Shown piece after piece: positions 17,001-24,922 of a stretch of 37,878 bases of DNA. The translations under genes and the position numbers were made by a program. The stretch's first letter is position 1. Each line of letters starts with the position of its first letter. Source of the DNA: Ferruginibacter sp. (lineage in GTDB: Bacteria > Bacteroidota > Bacteroidia > Chitinophagales > Chitinophagaceae); assembly GCA_025352695.1 (NCBI GenBank), contig JANXSK010000006.1, forward strand, positions 1 to 37,878. The letters run 5' to 3'. Under the pieces are notes generated by a model. It saw only the letters and a list, made by a program, of their open reading frames with translations. It did not search any database and was not told the DNA's origin.

Positions 17001-17474
17001 TTAGATCGTAATATTCTCTACCTTAAATTTTAAAAGTCCTACCGGAACCGTTACCTCAGCTATGTCACCAATTGCTTTTCCCAATAATCCTTTCCCAATA
17101 GGCGAAGTAACAGAAATTTTACCTAGTTTTAAATCTGCTTCTTTTTCGGAAACAATCTGGTAAGTAACTTTCTTTTTTGTTCCCATATTAGTTACCGTAA
17201 CTTTTGTTAATATGGATACTTTACTGGTATCTATATTATTTTCATCCAAAATACGGGCAGTAGCAATAATACCTTCAAGGTATTTTATTTTTGCTTCAAG
17301 CATACCCTGTGCTTCTTTGGCGGCATCATATTCTGCATTTTCTTTTAAATCACCTTTTTCACGAGCTTCGGCAATGGCTTTACTGGCAGCAGGACGCTCT
17401 ACACTTTTCATATGGTACAGCTCTTGTTTCATCAACTCGAAGGTTTCTTGTTTTACATAATTCATTTCGGCCAT
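17001..17474 (-). CDS. greA: Transcription elongation factor GreA
   Basis: 157 residues from the ATG at 17474, the usual GreA length. The N-terminal coiled coil contains MKQELYHMKSVERPAASKAIAEAREKGDLKENAEYDAAKE, including the acidic tip residues (D and E of GDLKENAEY) that place the catalytic metal in the RNA polymerase channel. The C-terminal FKBP-like domain ends ISVTSPIGKGLLGKAIGDIAEVTVPVG. GreA rescues backtracked polymerase by stimulating transcript cleavage. The frame stays open for another 25 codons to 17549, but those residues (MQINTTPWLITG..) are unlike GreA and overlap a terminator hairpin. The leader therefore contains, or directly follows, that hairpin. Confidence 0.96.
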   Translation of the reverse strand: MAEMNYVKQETFELMKQELYHMKSVERPAASKAIAEAREKGDLKENAEYDAAKEAQGMLEAKIKYLEGIIATARILDENNIDTSKVSILTKVTVTNMGTKKKVTYQIVSEKEADLKLGKISVTSPIGKGLLGKAIGDIAEVTVPVGLLKFKVENITI

Positions 17475-17498
17475 AACACTTCTTTTTAGAGTAAACAG

Positions 17499-17541
17499 AA
17501 AAAAAATACAACGCCCAGTAATTAACCAAGGCGTTGTATTT
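17499..17541 (-). terminator. Terminator hairpin between the dehydrogenase gene and greA
   Basis: Perfect 12-base arms (17504-17515 and 17530-17541; AAATACAACGCC type) enclose a 14-base loop, followed on the minus strand by eight T residues. It lies 23 bases after the stop of the dehydrogenase gene and about 25 bases before the greA ATG, so it may end the upstream transcript or act as a greA attenuator. Confidence 0.8.
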
Positions 17542-17546
17542 ATTTG

Positions 17547-17554
17547 CAAATATA
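17547..17554 (-). promoter_or_regulatory. Possible -7 box for greA
   Basis: Minus-strand TATATTTG fits TAnnTTTG exactly, with GTTG about 18 bases upstream as an imperfect -33. A start from here would place the terminator hairpin at 17504-17541 at the very 5' end of the greA transcript. Confidence 0.4.
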
Positions 17555-17563
17555 ATCAAATAA

Positions 17564-18499
17564 TTAAATACCCAACTTCTCCAGTATAACTGCACTCATT
17601 TTATGAAAAGCTTCATCACTATAACCTGCAATATGAGGTGTTATAATAACATTAGGCTGTGCAGATAAATAATCCATTTGTTGTTGTTGCAGTATTGTTA
17701 GTGAAGACAGTTTTTCATTTTCAAGTACATCAAGCGCAGCGCCAGAAATTTTATTTTGTTGCAGCGCTATTATTAAAGCAGCTGTATTCGTTACGCCTCC
17801 TCTACATGCATTAATAAAAAATGGTTTCTGTTTAAGTGCATTAAAAAAATCGTCATTAGCCATGTATTTTGTTTGGTCTGATAGTGGCACATGAAAACTG
17901 ATAACATTGGCATAGCGGCAAATTTGCTCCATACTTGCTTCTTTAATATATCCTCCACCAAAACCAAATTTATATTGATCAAAGGCCAACACTGTAACGT
18001 TAAATGCTGCTAATAATTTTGCCAGCGCAGCGCCGGTGTTTCCAAAGCCGATGATGCCAACAGTTTTTCCCGTTAACTCCGTGCCCCGATTTGCGTCTCT
18101 TATCCATTTACCTTCCTTTACCTCCTCAAAACTTTTGGTTATATTATTCATTAAATTTAATAACAATCCTACAACATGCTCCGCTACTGCATTGCGATTG
18201 CCTTCAGGACTACTTACACATATTATTCCTTTGCTTTCGGCAAATTGTACATCAATAAGTTCCATACCGCTGCCCAACCGGCCAATCCATTTTAATTTAG
18301 TTGCGTTACTTAATATTGGTTGATCTATTTTTAAACGGGTTGTAACAATTAAGCCATGTACTTCATTTATTAATGCAGCCAATTCGTTGTAATTAATATC
18401 AGGAAGATATAATACTTCATAGCCTTTTTGTTGCAAAGTAGCAGCTAAAAAATAGGGCGTTTTTGCGGTAATTAGCACCAATGGTTTGATACTGCTCAT
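17564..18499 (-). CDS. D-2-hydroxyacid dehydrogenase family, NAD-dependent
   Basis: 311 residues. The flanking substrate domain is followed by the NAD-binding Rossmann motif [19 protein letters not shown]. The catalytic set is present: Arg in FINACRGG, Glu in AALDVLENE and His in ITPHIAGYS. The [18 protein letters not shown] helix is typical of phosphoglycerate dehydrogenase-like proteins. It oxidises or reduces a 2-hydroxy acid such as 3-phosphoglycerate, glycerate or lactate; the substrate cannot be chosen from sequence. There is no ACT domain, unlike long SerA. The unusual [21 protein letters not shown] loop is Gln-rich. An exact TAnnTTTG box (TACTTTTG) lies about 46 bases upstream, and the terminator at 17499-17541 follows. 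Confidence 0.88.
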   Translation of the reverse strand: MSSIKPLVLITAKTPYFLAATLQQKGYEVLYLPDINYNELAALINEVHGLIVTTRLKIDQPILSNATKLKWIGRLGSGMELIDVQFAESKGIICVSSPEGNRNAVAEHVVGLLLNLMNNITKSFEEVKEGKWIRDANRGTELTGKTVGIIGFGNTGAALAKLLAAFNVTVLAFDQYKFGFGGGYIKEASMEQICRYANVISFHVPLSDQTKYMANDDFFNALKQKPFFINACRGGVTNTAALIIALQQNKISGAALDVLENEKLSSLTILQQQQMDYLSAQPNVIITPHIAGYSDEAFHKMSAVILEKLGI

Positions 18500-18544
18500 C
18501 TTTAAATATTAAGATATCTTTTTGTATAACTATTTGTAAAAAAA

Positions 18545-18552
18545 CAAAAGTA
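18545..18552 (-). promoter_or_regulatory. Possible -7 box for the dehydrogenase gene
   Basis: Minus-strand TACTTTTG fits TAnnTTTG exactly and lies 45 bases before the ATG at 18499. No TTTG was seen at the expected -33 distance. Confidence 0.4.
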
Positions 18553-18794
18553 AATAGCTTTTGGATGCAAGCTTTAAGTTTTTTTATTTTCTATTACCTT
18601 ACTATTTATTAAAAAAATAGAATTTAAACCAGATTCTATTCATTACTACACATTGTTTGGGTAGTTTTTAATTACCTGTTAGCAACAAAAATCCAAAAAA
18701 GGTATATGTATATATTTGGTTGACTTATTGCTGTAAACAAAAATTAAAAAGCTTTTCTTTTTAAAATAGAAGGACCCTTACCAGCTGGCAAAAT

Positions 18795-19175
18795 TTAGGC
18801 TGCCGCAATTACGCTTATTTCAACATTGGCATTTTTAGGTAATCCTTTTACAGCTACTGTTTCTCTTGCCGGAAAATCGCCATCAAAATATTTGGCATAA
18901 ATTTCATTTACCCTGCTAAACAATTCCATATCACTTAAAAAAATGGTTGTCTTTACGATATTGCTGAAATCCATTCCAACTTCAGCCAATATTGCTTTCA
19001 GGTTTTGTAATACCTGGTGGGTTTCTTCAATAATATCTGCATTTGCAAGATCATTGGTTCCCGGTTTTAAGGCTACTTGTCCTGAAACAAATAAAAAATT
19101 ACCGCTTTTAATTGCTTGGTTATACGGGCCAATTGGAGCTGGTGCATTGTTAGTACTGATAATCTGCTTGGTCAT
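18795..19175 (-). CDS. ridA: RidA family enamine/imine deaminase
   Basis: 126 residues from the ATG at 19175, starting MTKQIISTNNAPAPIGPYNQA, the classic RidA opening. SGNFLFVSGQVALKPG, then VKTTIFLSDMELFSRVNEIYAKYF, and the C-terminal FPARETVAVKGLPKNANVEISVIA with the substrate-binding Arg and Glu are all present. RidA hydrolyses reactive enamines and imines (2-aminoacrylate type) made by PLP enzymes, working as a trimer in the cytosol. A start at 19196 would add seven residues but overlaps the -7 box at 19194-19201. It stands alone between the dehydrogenase gene and the divergent tsaB. Confidence 0.95.
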   Translation of the reverse strand: MTKQIISTNNAPAPIGPYNQAIKSGNFLFVSGQVALKPGTNDLANADIIEETHQVLQNLKAILAEVGMDFSNIVKTTIFLSDMELFSRVNEIYAKYFDGDFPARETVAVKGLPKNANVEISVIAAA

Positions 19176-19193
19176 GATTTTTTTTAAGAAATA

Positions 19194-19201
19194 CAAATAT
19201 A
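19194..19201 (-). promoter_or_regulatory. -7 box for ridA, supports the shorter start
   Basis: Minus-strand TATATTTG fits TAnnTTTG exactly, 18 bases before the ATG at 19175. It covers the alternative upstream ATG at 19196, arguing for the 126-residue product. Confidence 0.5.
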
Positions 19202-19422
19202 TCTTTAATCAACCACCTATTTTTGTAAAAATTTTAAGCCAATAATCGCAGTATAGGCAAATGAAAAATAACAGAATGAAAATAAAATTAGGAATAGATT
19301 TTCCCCAAGGTCCATTTAAATGGAGATAAACTATTTACAAAAAAATATTAAAAATTATTGCTACCAGTTGCAATAAAAACAATACCTATTTTCTTGCTTC
19401 CTACTAAAGTAAAAATAATCAA

Positions 19423-20106
19423 ATGAGCCTACTATTAAATATTGATACCGCAGTTGATAAAGCGATTATCAGCATAGCAAAAAATGGAGAAATTTTACAG
19501 GACGCAATAAATAATGAACAAAAAGACCATGGGGCATTTTTGCAACCTGCCATTCAATCAATTTTAAAAAAGGTAACTACAACTTTACAGGAAATAGATG
19601 CAATTGCGGTAGTATCCGGACCAGGCAGTTATACTGGCTTAAGGGTAGGCATGGCTACCGCCAAAGGTTTATGTTATGCTTTAAATAAACCGCTGATAAT
19701 CATTGGCAGTTTAGATGTTTTAGCCTACCAGGCAATTAAGGAACTCCGCATTACTAATACTGCCATTCCTACATTGTTTTGCCCCATGATAGATGCAAGA
19801 AGAATGGAAGTTTTTACGGCATTATATGATCAATTTTTAAACACTATTTTGCCACCAAGCGCCCTGATTATTAACGAAGCTATTTTTGGTAAACAACTGT
19901 TAAAAAATAAGATTGTTTTTATAGGAAATGGCGCAGTTAAATGGCAACAATTGTGTAGCCAAAAAAATGCTGAATTTTTCGAAGCTCAAATCAATTCATT
20001 GTATATGAGTGAATTATCCTATAGTAAATACTTAAAGAAAACATTTGCAGATGTTGCCTATACGGAACCAATGTATGTTAAAGAATTTTATACTACCACG
20101 TTATAA
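19423..20106 (+). CDS. tsaB: tRNA threonylcarbamoyladenosine biosynthesis protein TsaB
   Basis: 227 residues, an ASKHA-fold pseudo-peptidase that pairs with TsaD and TsaE to make t6A at position 37 of ANN-reading tRNAs. The start MSLLLNIDTAVDKAIISIAKNGE is typical. AIAVVSGPGSYTGLRVGMATAKGLCYALNKP (about 60-92) is the strongest family signature. The C-terminal half (FCPMIDARRMEVFTALYD) also fits. The ATG at 19423 matches the family start. It is a single gene in front of the ArsR-type regulator, separated from it by 117 bp rich in inverted repeats. Confidence 0.95.
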   Translation: MSLLLNIDTAVDKAIISIAKNGEILQDAINNEQKDHGAFLQPAIQSILKKVTTTLQEIDAIAVVSGPGSYTGLRVGMATAKGLCYALNKPLIIIGSLDVLAYQAIKELRITNTAIPTLFCPMIDARRMEVFTALYDQFLNTILPPSALIINEAIFGKQLLKNKIVFIGNGAVKWQQLCSQKNAEFFEAQINSLYMSELSYSKYLKKTFADVAYTEPMYVKEFYTTTL

Positions 20107-20111
20107 CGAAA

Positions 20112-20174
20112 ATTCAATAGATTTTGAATGTTAAAATTCGAATTTATTTAATAAGTATTTTAATAAATATTAAA
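20112..20174. promoter_or_regulatory. Three dyads upstream of the ArsR-type gene
   Basis: Three inverted repeats follow each other between tsaB and the regulator. They are ATTCAA-6-TTGAAT (20112-20129), the perfect palindrome AAATTCGAATTT (20134-20145), and TTTAATA-14-TATTAAA (20147-20174). The last ends seven bases before TATCTTTA (20182-20189), a likely -7 box. The layout suits autoregulation by a dimeric repressor. The first dyad might instead be the tail of tsaB, though no T run follows it. Confidence 0.45.
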
Positions 20175-20181
20175 TGGTTTG

Positions 20182-20189
20182 TATCTTTA
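20182..20189 (+). promoter_or_regulatory. Possible -7 box for the ArsR-type gene
   Basis: TATCTTTA, seven of eight matches to TAnnTTTG, 34 bases before the ATG at 20224 and directly after the third dyad. Confidence 0.4.
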
Positions 20190-20223
20190 CAATGTTTATA
20201 TACATACTTAAAATTTAATTTCT

Positions 20224-20583
20224 ATGACAAATGACACTGCCACAGCTCCATTGGAGCACACACCAACTTTGCAACACACCACTACAATGAGTACGATTAA
20301 AATCGATTACTACAGCGTAAAAAAAGCAGCACTTATTTTAAGAGCATTGAATCACAAATTACGTCAACAACTATTAAAGTTAATTGAAGAAGAAAAGAAA
20401 ATTACCGTTACAGAAATTTATGTGCGCTTAAGATTAGAGCAATCTGTTGCATCTCAGCATTTAGCCATTCTACGTAAAGCTGGAGTTGTTAGTACACAAC
20501 GTGATGGTAAGTTTATTTACTACATTATCAATCATAAAAGAATTGATGAAATAAGCAATTTTGTTAATGAATTAGTGGCCTGA
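20224..20583 (+). CDS. ArsR/SmtB-type winged-helix regulator without cysteines
   Basis: 119 residues. A Thr/His-rich leader (1-21) precedes a second in-frame ATG at 20287, which starts MSTIKIDYYSVKKAALILRAL and may be the true start. The wHTH follows: LNHKLRQQLLKLIEE, then ITVTEIYVRLRLEQSVASQHLAILRKAGVV (recognition helix QSVASQHLAILRKAG), then the wing TQRDGKFIYYIIN. No Cys occurs anywhere, so the thiol or metal-cysteine sensing of SmtB, ArsR, BigR and SqrR is not possible here; the ligand is unknown. It lies 208 bp before a persulfide-dioxygenase-like gene, with a terminator between. DNA-binding repression is inferred from the fold. Confidence 0.88.
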   Translation: MTNDTATAPLEHTPTLQHTTTMSTIKIDYYSVKKAALILRALNHKLRQQLLKLIEEEKKITVTEIYVRLRLEQSVASQHLAILRKAGVVSTQRDGKFIYYIINHKRIDEISNFVNELVA

Positions 20584-20602
20584 TAATATAAAATTACTAA
20601 CC

Positions 20603-20633
20603 AAAAGCGGATGTTATAGTAATATCCGCTTTT
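20603..20633 (+). terminator. Terminator of the ArsR-type gene
   Basis: AAAAGCGGAT (20603-20612) pairs with ATCCGCTTTT (20624-20633) with further partial pairing inside, and is followed by a T-rich tail. It starts 20 bases past the stop codon and separates the regulator from the sulfur gene. Confidence 0.85.
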
Positions 20634-20730
20634 TCTTTTATTTTTTTAAAACAGCAAAAGATTATCGCTTTCATTCTTCATTTTACGAACCATTAATTTT
20701 TCAATAAATGATAGATTGATAGAATTTTAT

Positions 20731-20740
20731 AATACTTATT
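20731..20740. promoter_or_regulatory. 10-mer shared with the ArsR promoter region
   Basis: AATACTTATT lies 51 bases before the gene at 20792 and is the exact reverse complement of AATAAGTATT (20150-20159) inside the third dyad before the ArsR-type gene. It could be a shared operator element, though chance is not excluded in such AT-rich DNA. Confidence 0.25.
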
Positions 20741-20791
20741 TCTCATTGCAACTTGTAATAAAATACCAACCAAAAATTTGAAATTATTTTT

Positions 20792-22195
20792 ATGTTTATC
20801 AAACAATTATATACAGAATGCATAAGCGAAGCTGCTTACTATATTGAAAGCAATGGAGAAGCTGTTGTGATTGACCCTCTAAGAGATACCGATGAATACA
20901 TACGACTGGCTATTGAAAGAAAAGCTGTTATAAAATATATTTTTGAAACTCATTTTCATGCAGATTTTGTAAGTGGCCACTTGGACCTTAGTAAAAAAAC
21001 TGGAGCCACAATTGTTTACGGACCACATACAATAACAAGTTTTCCAGTGCACATTGCAAAAGATGACGAAGTTTTTAGCTTAGGTACTATCACTTTTAAA
21101 GTATTACATACGCCCGGCCATACAATGGAAAGTAGTTGCTATTTATTGAGAGATGAAAACGGAAAAGATCATGCGATTTTTACCGGAGATACCCTGTTTG
21201 TTGGCGATGTTGGCAGACCAGATTTAAGCAGCGGAGACATGAGTAAAGAAGAACTTGCAGGCATAATGTATGCATCCATTCAACAAAAAATATTGCCTTT
21301 GGCAGATGATGTATTGGTATATCCGGCACACGGAGCAGGAAGTAGCTGTGGCAAAAATTTAGGCCCCAATACTTTTAGTACTATTGGTGAAGAAAAGCTA
21401 ACCAATTATGCTTTGCAACCTCAAACCAGGGATGCTTTTATTGCAGTTGTAACTGAAGGGTTAGAAGATGCCCCAAAGTATTTTTCTATAAATGCTAAAA
21501 TAAATAAGGAAGGATATAACAGCCTTGATGACATAAAAGTGAAAGGACTTACACCTTTAACTATAGCTGAATTTAAAAATAAAATGGAGGAAGATGTTGT
21601 AGTTGTAGACACAAGACCGTCTGATATTTTTATGAATGGTTTTATCCCGGGCAGTATTTTTATTGGCCTGGAAGGACGCTTTGCAGAATGGGCTGGAAGC
21701 CTGTTGCCTTTTAATAAACCCTTATTATTGGTTACAGAAAAAGATAAAGAAGAAGAAACCCTTGTCCGTTTGACCCGTGTAGGATTTGCAAATTTTGAAG
21801 GTTACCTTAAAGGTGGTTTTGATGCATGGCAAAAAGCCGGAGAAAAAGTTGATATGATTATTTCTGTTGAGGCGGATGAACTGGCTATGGATATGCCACA
21901 CGATACTAGTTTGCAAGTAGTTGATGTAAGAAAAGAAATTGAATTTGCGGATGGACATGTTAAAACAGCCATCAATATGCCTTTAGTTGACATGACGGAT
22001 GTAGCTATAATTGCGGGGTTTGAAGAAAATCAGAATTTATACATTCATTGCGGTGGCGGCTACAGAAGTGTAATAGCTTGTTCATTATTAAAAAAACAAG
22101 GATTACATAATTTAAGAAATATCGCCGGAGGATGGGCTAAAATCAAAGAAGAGAAAGGTATAAAAATAGAAAAAGATGCCAGTATGTTAAACTGA
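20792..22195 (+). CDS. Persulfide dioxygenase-like MBL protein with two rhodanese domains
   Basis: 467 residues, no signal peptide. The N-terminal metallo-beta-lactamase domain has H54-F-H56-A-D58..H63 (THFHADFVSGH), HTPGHTMESS and TGDTLFVGDVGRPDL, the signature of ETHE1-like persulfide dioxygenases. These oxidise glutathione or other persulfides to sulfite. A first rhodanese domain (about 260-350) has VVDTRPSDIFMNGFIPGS but no Cys in its active-site loop (LLVTEKDKEEE), so it is inactive. A second (about 370-460) has C420 in HCGGGYRS and should be active in sulfur transfer. This MBL-rhodanese-rhodanese layout is known in Bacteroidota. The role is sulfide/persulfide detoxification by family inference. 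The nearby ArsR-type gene is the likely regulator. Confidence 0.9.
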   Translation: MFIKQLYTECISEAAYYIESNGEAVVIDPLRDTDEYIRLAIERKAVIKYIFETHFHADFVSGHLDLSKKTGATIVYGPHTITSFPVHIAKDDEVFSLGTITFKVLHTPGHTMESSCYLLRDENGKDHAIFTGDTLFVGDVGRPDLSSGDMSKEELAGIMYASIQQKILPLADDVLVYPAHGAGSSCGKNLGPNTFSTIGEEKLTNYALQPQTRDAFIAVVTEGLEDAPKYFSINAKINKEGYNSLDDIKVKGLTPLTIAEFKNKMEEDVVVVDTRPSDIFMNGFIPGSIFIGLEGRFAEWAGSLLPFNKPLLLVTEKDKEEETLVRLTRVGFANFEGYLKGGFDAWQKAGEKVDMIISVEADELAMDMPHDTSLQVVDVRKEIEFADGHVKTAINMPLVDMTDVAIIAGFEENQNLYIHCGGGYRSVIACSLLKKQGLHNLRNIAGGWAKIKEEKGIKIEKDASMLN

Positions 22196-22277
22196 TAAGT
22201 TAATAATAAAATTACTTTTAGAATAGAATATTTAAGGAACGAAAATTTGTTACACTATCTGAAACTGTATTTTCAAC

Positions 22278-22303
22278 AGCGGGTTAACAATTTTTAATCC
22301 GCT
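22278..22303. terminator. Weak hairpin at the convergent 3' ends
   Basis: AGCGGGTTA and TAATCCGCT pair (one G-T wobble) around an 8-base loop. The hairpin covers the stop codon of the acyltransferase gene and lies 83 bases past the sulfur gene. No good T run follows on either strand, so a terminator role is uncertain. Confidence 0.35.
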
Positions 22304-23184
22304 ATTAATTGCCCTCCATATTTCTCAAAATTTTCCTCGTAATCGTATTTCCACCTGCGATGCGTCCACAAGTAACTTGCTGGTTGGTTCTGTATAATGT
22401 CTTCCATAAAATTGCGGTACTTTTTAATTAGCTCTACTACTGTATAATTAGCCGGGGTTTCAGTTACTAATTCACTGATAAAACTATATTGACCTCTTTT
22501 AACTTTTTTAAAGTTGATAAAAATAATGACAGCATTATTTTTTATTGCCGATTTATGTGCACCTGGAATAAAAGGTACAGGCTTGCCAAAAAAATTCATC
22601 CAGATACTATTGTGCGGAAGTGGATTTTGATCTGCCAGCAAATACATGCAATACTGGTGCTTTGTAATTTCTTTTATTCTGATTCTAAAATCTTTGGTTG
22701 CAATTAAAATAGTGCCGTATTTTGAACGAAGTTTTAAAAGTATTTTTTCAAAAAATTTATTTTCAACCTTACCATAAACACCAATCGGAGCGATGTTTAT
22801 ATGCCTGCTTATTACAAGGTTGGCATATTCCCAATTAAACATATGCCCTCCCACAAGATGGATACTTTTTCCTTTTGCCAATACCTCATTGATCACTTCA
22901 AAATTACCTGTGCAACGTTTATCAAATTCAGCATTACTTAGTGATAATGCTTTAAGCATTTCAATAAATGTGTCGATAAAATTTTTATAAAATTGCTTAG
23001 CGATCGTTTTTCTTTCTAAACTTGTCTTTTCTGGAAATGCTATGGTGAGGTTGTACATTACAACTTTTTTTCTATACCCAAAAATATAGTACACAAAAAC
23101 ATAAATAAGATTACTAAAAAAATACAATACCGAAAAAGGTAGTAAAGAAAGAAGATAAAAAAAACCATAAATGATGTAATACAT
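22294..23184 (-). CDS. LpxL/HtrB-like lipid acyltransferase
   Basis: 296 residues from the ATG at 23184; a TTG four codons upstream is possible. An N-terminal membrane anchor (IIYGFFYLLSLLPFSVLYFF and following) leads to the acyltransferase domain with the HX4E motif H114..E119 (GGHMFNWE), then YLLADQNPLPHNSIWMNFFGKPVPFIPGAHKSA, typical of the lauroyl/myristoyl transferases that finish lipid A. In Bacteroidota this family also includes members acting on other aminolipids, so the exact acceptor is uncertain. It acts at the inner membrane, cytoplasmic face. It follows nadB by 100 bp on the same strand and ends against the convergent sulfur gene. Confidence 0.88.
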   Translation of the reverse strand: MYYIIYGFFYLLSLLPFSVLYFFSNLIYVFVYYIFGYRKKVVMYNLTIAFPEKTSLERKTIAKQFYKNFIDTFIEMLKALSLSNAEFDKRCTGNFEVINEVLAKGKSIHLVGGHMFNWEYANLVISRHINIAPIGVYGKVENKFFEKILLKLRSKYGTILIATKDFRIRIKEITKHQYCMYLLADQNPLPHNSIWMNFFGKPVPFIPGAHKSAIKNNAVIIFINFKKVKRGQYSFISELVTETPANYTVVELIKKYRNFMEDIIQNQPASYLWTHRRWKYDYEENFEKYGGQLIAD

Positions 23185-23284
23185 AGTGAGGTTCAATTAA
23201 ATGCTGCCAGATGCATAAAGGTATACAGTATAAGTGAGTGACACAACGATGCTTAATTGAAAAACAACTGCCCGTTACATAAAT

Positions 23285-24883
23285 TTATAAAACAATATTT
23301 TGTATTTTGTCACTTTTTGCAGGAAAGTCTGTGTTAAAGTGAAGTCCCCTGCTTTCGTGCCGAAACTCCGCACATTTTACAATTAAATAAGCCACTGTAA
23401 TCATATTGCGTAACTCACATAATTGTGGAGATACAACCGTTTTTTGATACAGTGCTTCCGTTTCTTCGTGCAATAGATCCAGGCGGCGATTGGCCCTTTG
23501 TAAACGCTCATTGTTACGAACAATGCCTACATAATCGCTCATGAGCAATTTCATTTCTTTTAAACTTTGCGTAATCAGGATCATCTCTTTTGGCGCACTT
23601 GTGCCAGCTGCTTTCCAGTCCGGAATATTTTGTTGAAAAGATAAATTGCTAATTTTTTTAATTGCATCCAAATAACCACGGTGAGCAAATACCATCGCCT
23701 CCAGCAAACTATTACTTGCTAAACGATTGGCTCCGTGCAATCCTGTACAGGCGCACTCGCCTGCCGAATATAAATTGGTTATAGATGTTTTGCCAGTTGC
23801 ATCCGTTTGCACCCCACCACAACTATAATGTGCAGCAGGCGAAACAGGTATCATATCTTTTGTGATATCGATACCATTACTGATGCATTTATCATAAATA
23901 TTGGGAAAATGTTCGGTAAACTTTTCTTTAGTAAAATGGCGGCAATCTAAATAAACAAACTCAGTCCCATTTATTTTCATTTCATTGTCAATGGCCCTTG
24001 CCACAATATCTCTTGGGGCTAAATCTTTTCTTTCATCATAGCGTTCCATAAATGCCTCGCCGCTTTGATTTCGCAAAATACCTCCATCACCACGAACAGC
24101 TTCTGTAATTAAAAAATTTTGTCCACGCACACCGGGTTCATATAAAGCTGTCGGATGAAACTGAATAAACTCCATGTTTTCTATACGTCCTTTGGCCCTA
24201 TAAACCATGGCAACCCCATCGCCTGTAGCAATAGCCGGGTTGGTTGTTGTACGATATACCTGGCCGTTACCTCCTGTTGCCAGCAAGGTAATTTTAGCAA
24301 CTATTTTTTGAATTTTATAGGTATTTAAATTCAACACATACACACCATAACATTCAATATCTGGTGTAGCCTTTGTAACCAGATAACCCAAGTGATGCTG
24401 GGTAATAATATCCAACACAAAACAGTGACTTATCAGCTGAATATTTGGTTTATTTTTAATGGCCTCAAGCAACGCTCTTTCCATTTCTTTACCTGTTACA
24501 TCCTTATGATGCAAAATACGGTATTCACTGTGCCCTCCTTCTCTACCAAGGGAATAATCACCCGCTTTATCTTTATCAAAATTGGCGCCCCATTTTATTA
24601 GCTCTTTAATTCTATCTACCCCTTCTTTTACAACAATTTCAACCACTTCTTTATTGCATAAACCATCGCCTGCTATTAGCGTATCTTCAATATGTTTATC
24701 AAAACTATCTTTATCAAAATCCATCACGCCGGCAATACCACCTTGTGCGTACTTAGTATTGGTTTCATCACTTTGTGTTTTGGTAAGTATTGTAATTGTT
24801 TTACCAGGACAAGCTTCCGCTACTTTTAATGCATACGTTAATCCTGCAATACCACTTCCAATTACTAAAAAATCTGTTTGCAT
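23285..24883 (-). CDS. nadB: L-aspartate oxidase
   Basis: 532 residues, normal length. It oxidises aspartate to iminoaspartate with FAD in the first step of de novo NAD synthesis. The FAD-binding motif VIGSGIAGLTYALKVAE is at the N-terminus, and the substrate-region motif NTKYAQGGIAGVMD follows. Later come GREGGHSEYRILHHKDVTGKEM, QFHPTALYEPG, SPAAHYSCGGVQTD with a catalytic His/Arg area, and the FAD loop YSAGECACTGLHGANRLASNSLLEAMVFAHR. The C-terminal helical domain ends SRGLHFNTDFP. Succinate dehydrogenase is excluded by length and by the Glu-rich loop typical of NadB. It sits 39 bp after ispG on the same strand. nadA and nadC are not in the window. Confidence 0.96.
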   Translation of the reverse strand: MQTDFLVIGSGIAGLTYALKVAEACPGKTITILTKTQSDETNTKYAQGGIAGVMDFDKDSFDKHIEDTLIAGDGLCNKEVVEIVVKEGVDRIKELIKWGANFDKDKAGDYSLGREGGHSEYRILHHKDVTGKEMERALLEAIKNKPNIQLISHCFVLDIITQHHLGYLVTKATPDIECYGVYVLNLNTYKIQKIVAKITLLATGGNGQVYRTTTNPAIATGDGVAMVYRAKGRIENMEFIQFHPTALYEPGVRGQNFLITEAVRGDGGILRNQSGEAFMERYDERKDLAPRDIVARAIDNEMKINGTEFVYLDCRHFTKEKFTEHFPNIYDKCISNGIDITKDMIPVSPAAHYSCGGVQTDATGKTSITNLYSAGECACTGLHGANRLASNSLLEAMVFAHRGYLDAIKKISNLSFQQNIPDWKAAGTSAPKEMILITQSLKEMKLLMSDYVGIVRNNERLQRANRRLDLLHEETEALYQKTVVSPQLCELRNMITVAYLIVKCAEFRHESRGLHFNTDFPAKSDKIQNIVL

Positions 24884-24922
24884 AAATATCTCTTAAAGAT
24901 TTGTAAAAAATGAATGCTGAAA

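Noticed and set aside
17475..17549. N-terminal extension of greA from 17549
   Set aside because: It covers a terminator hairpin and gives a length unlike GreA.
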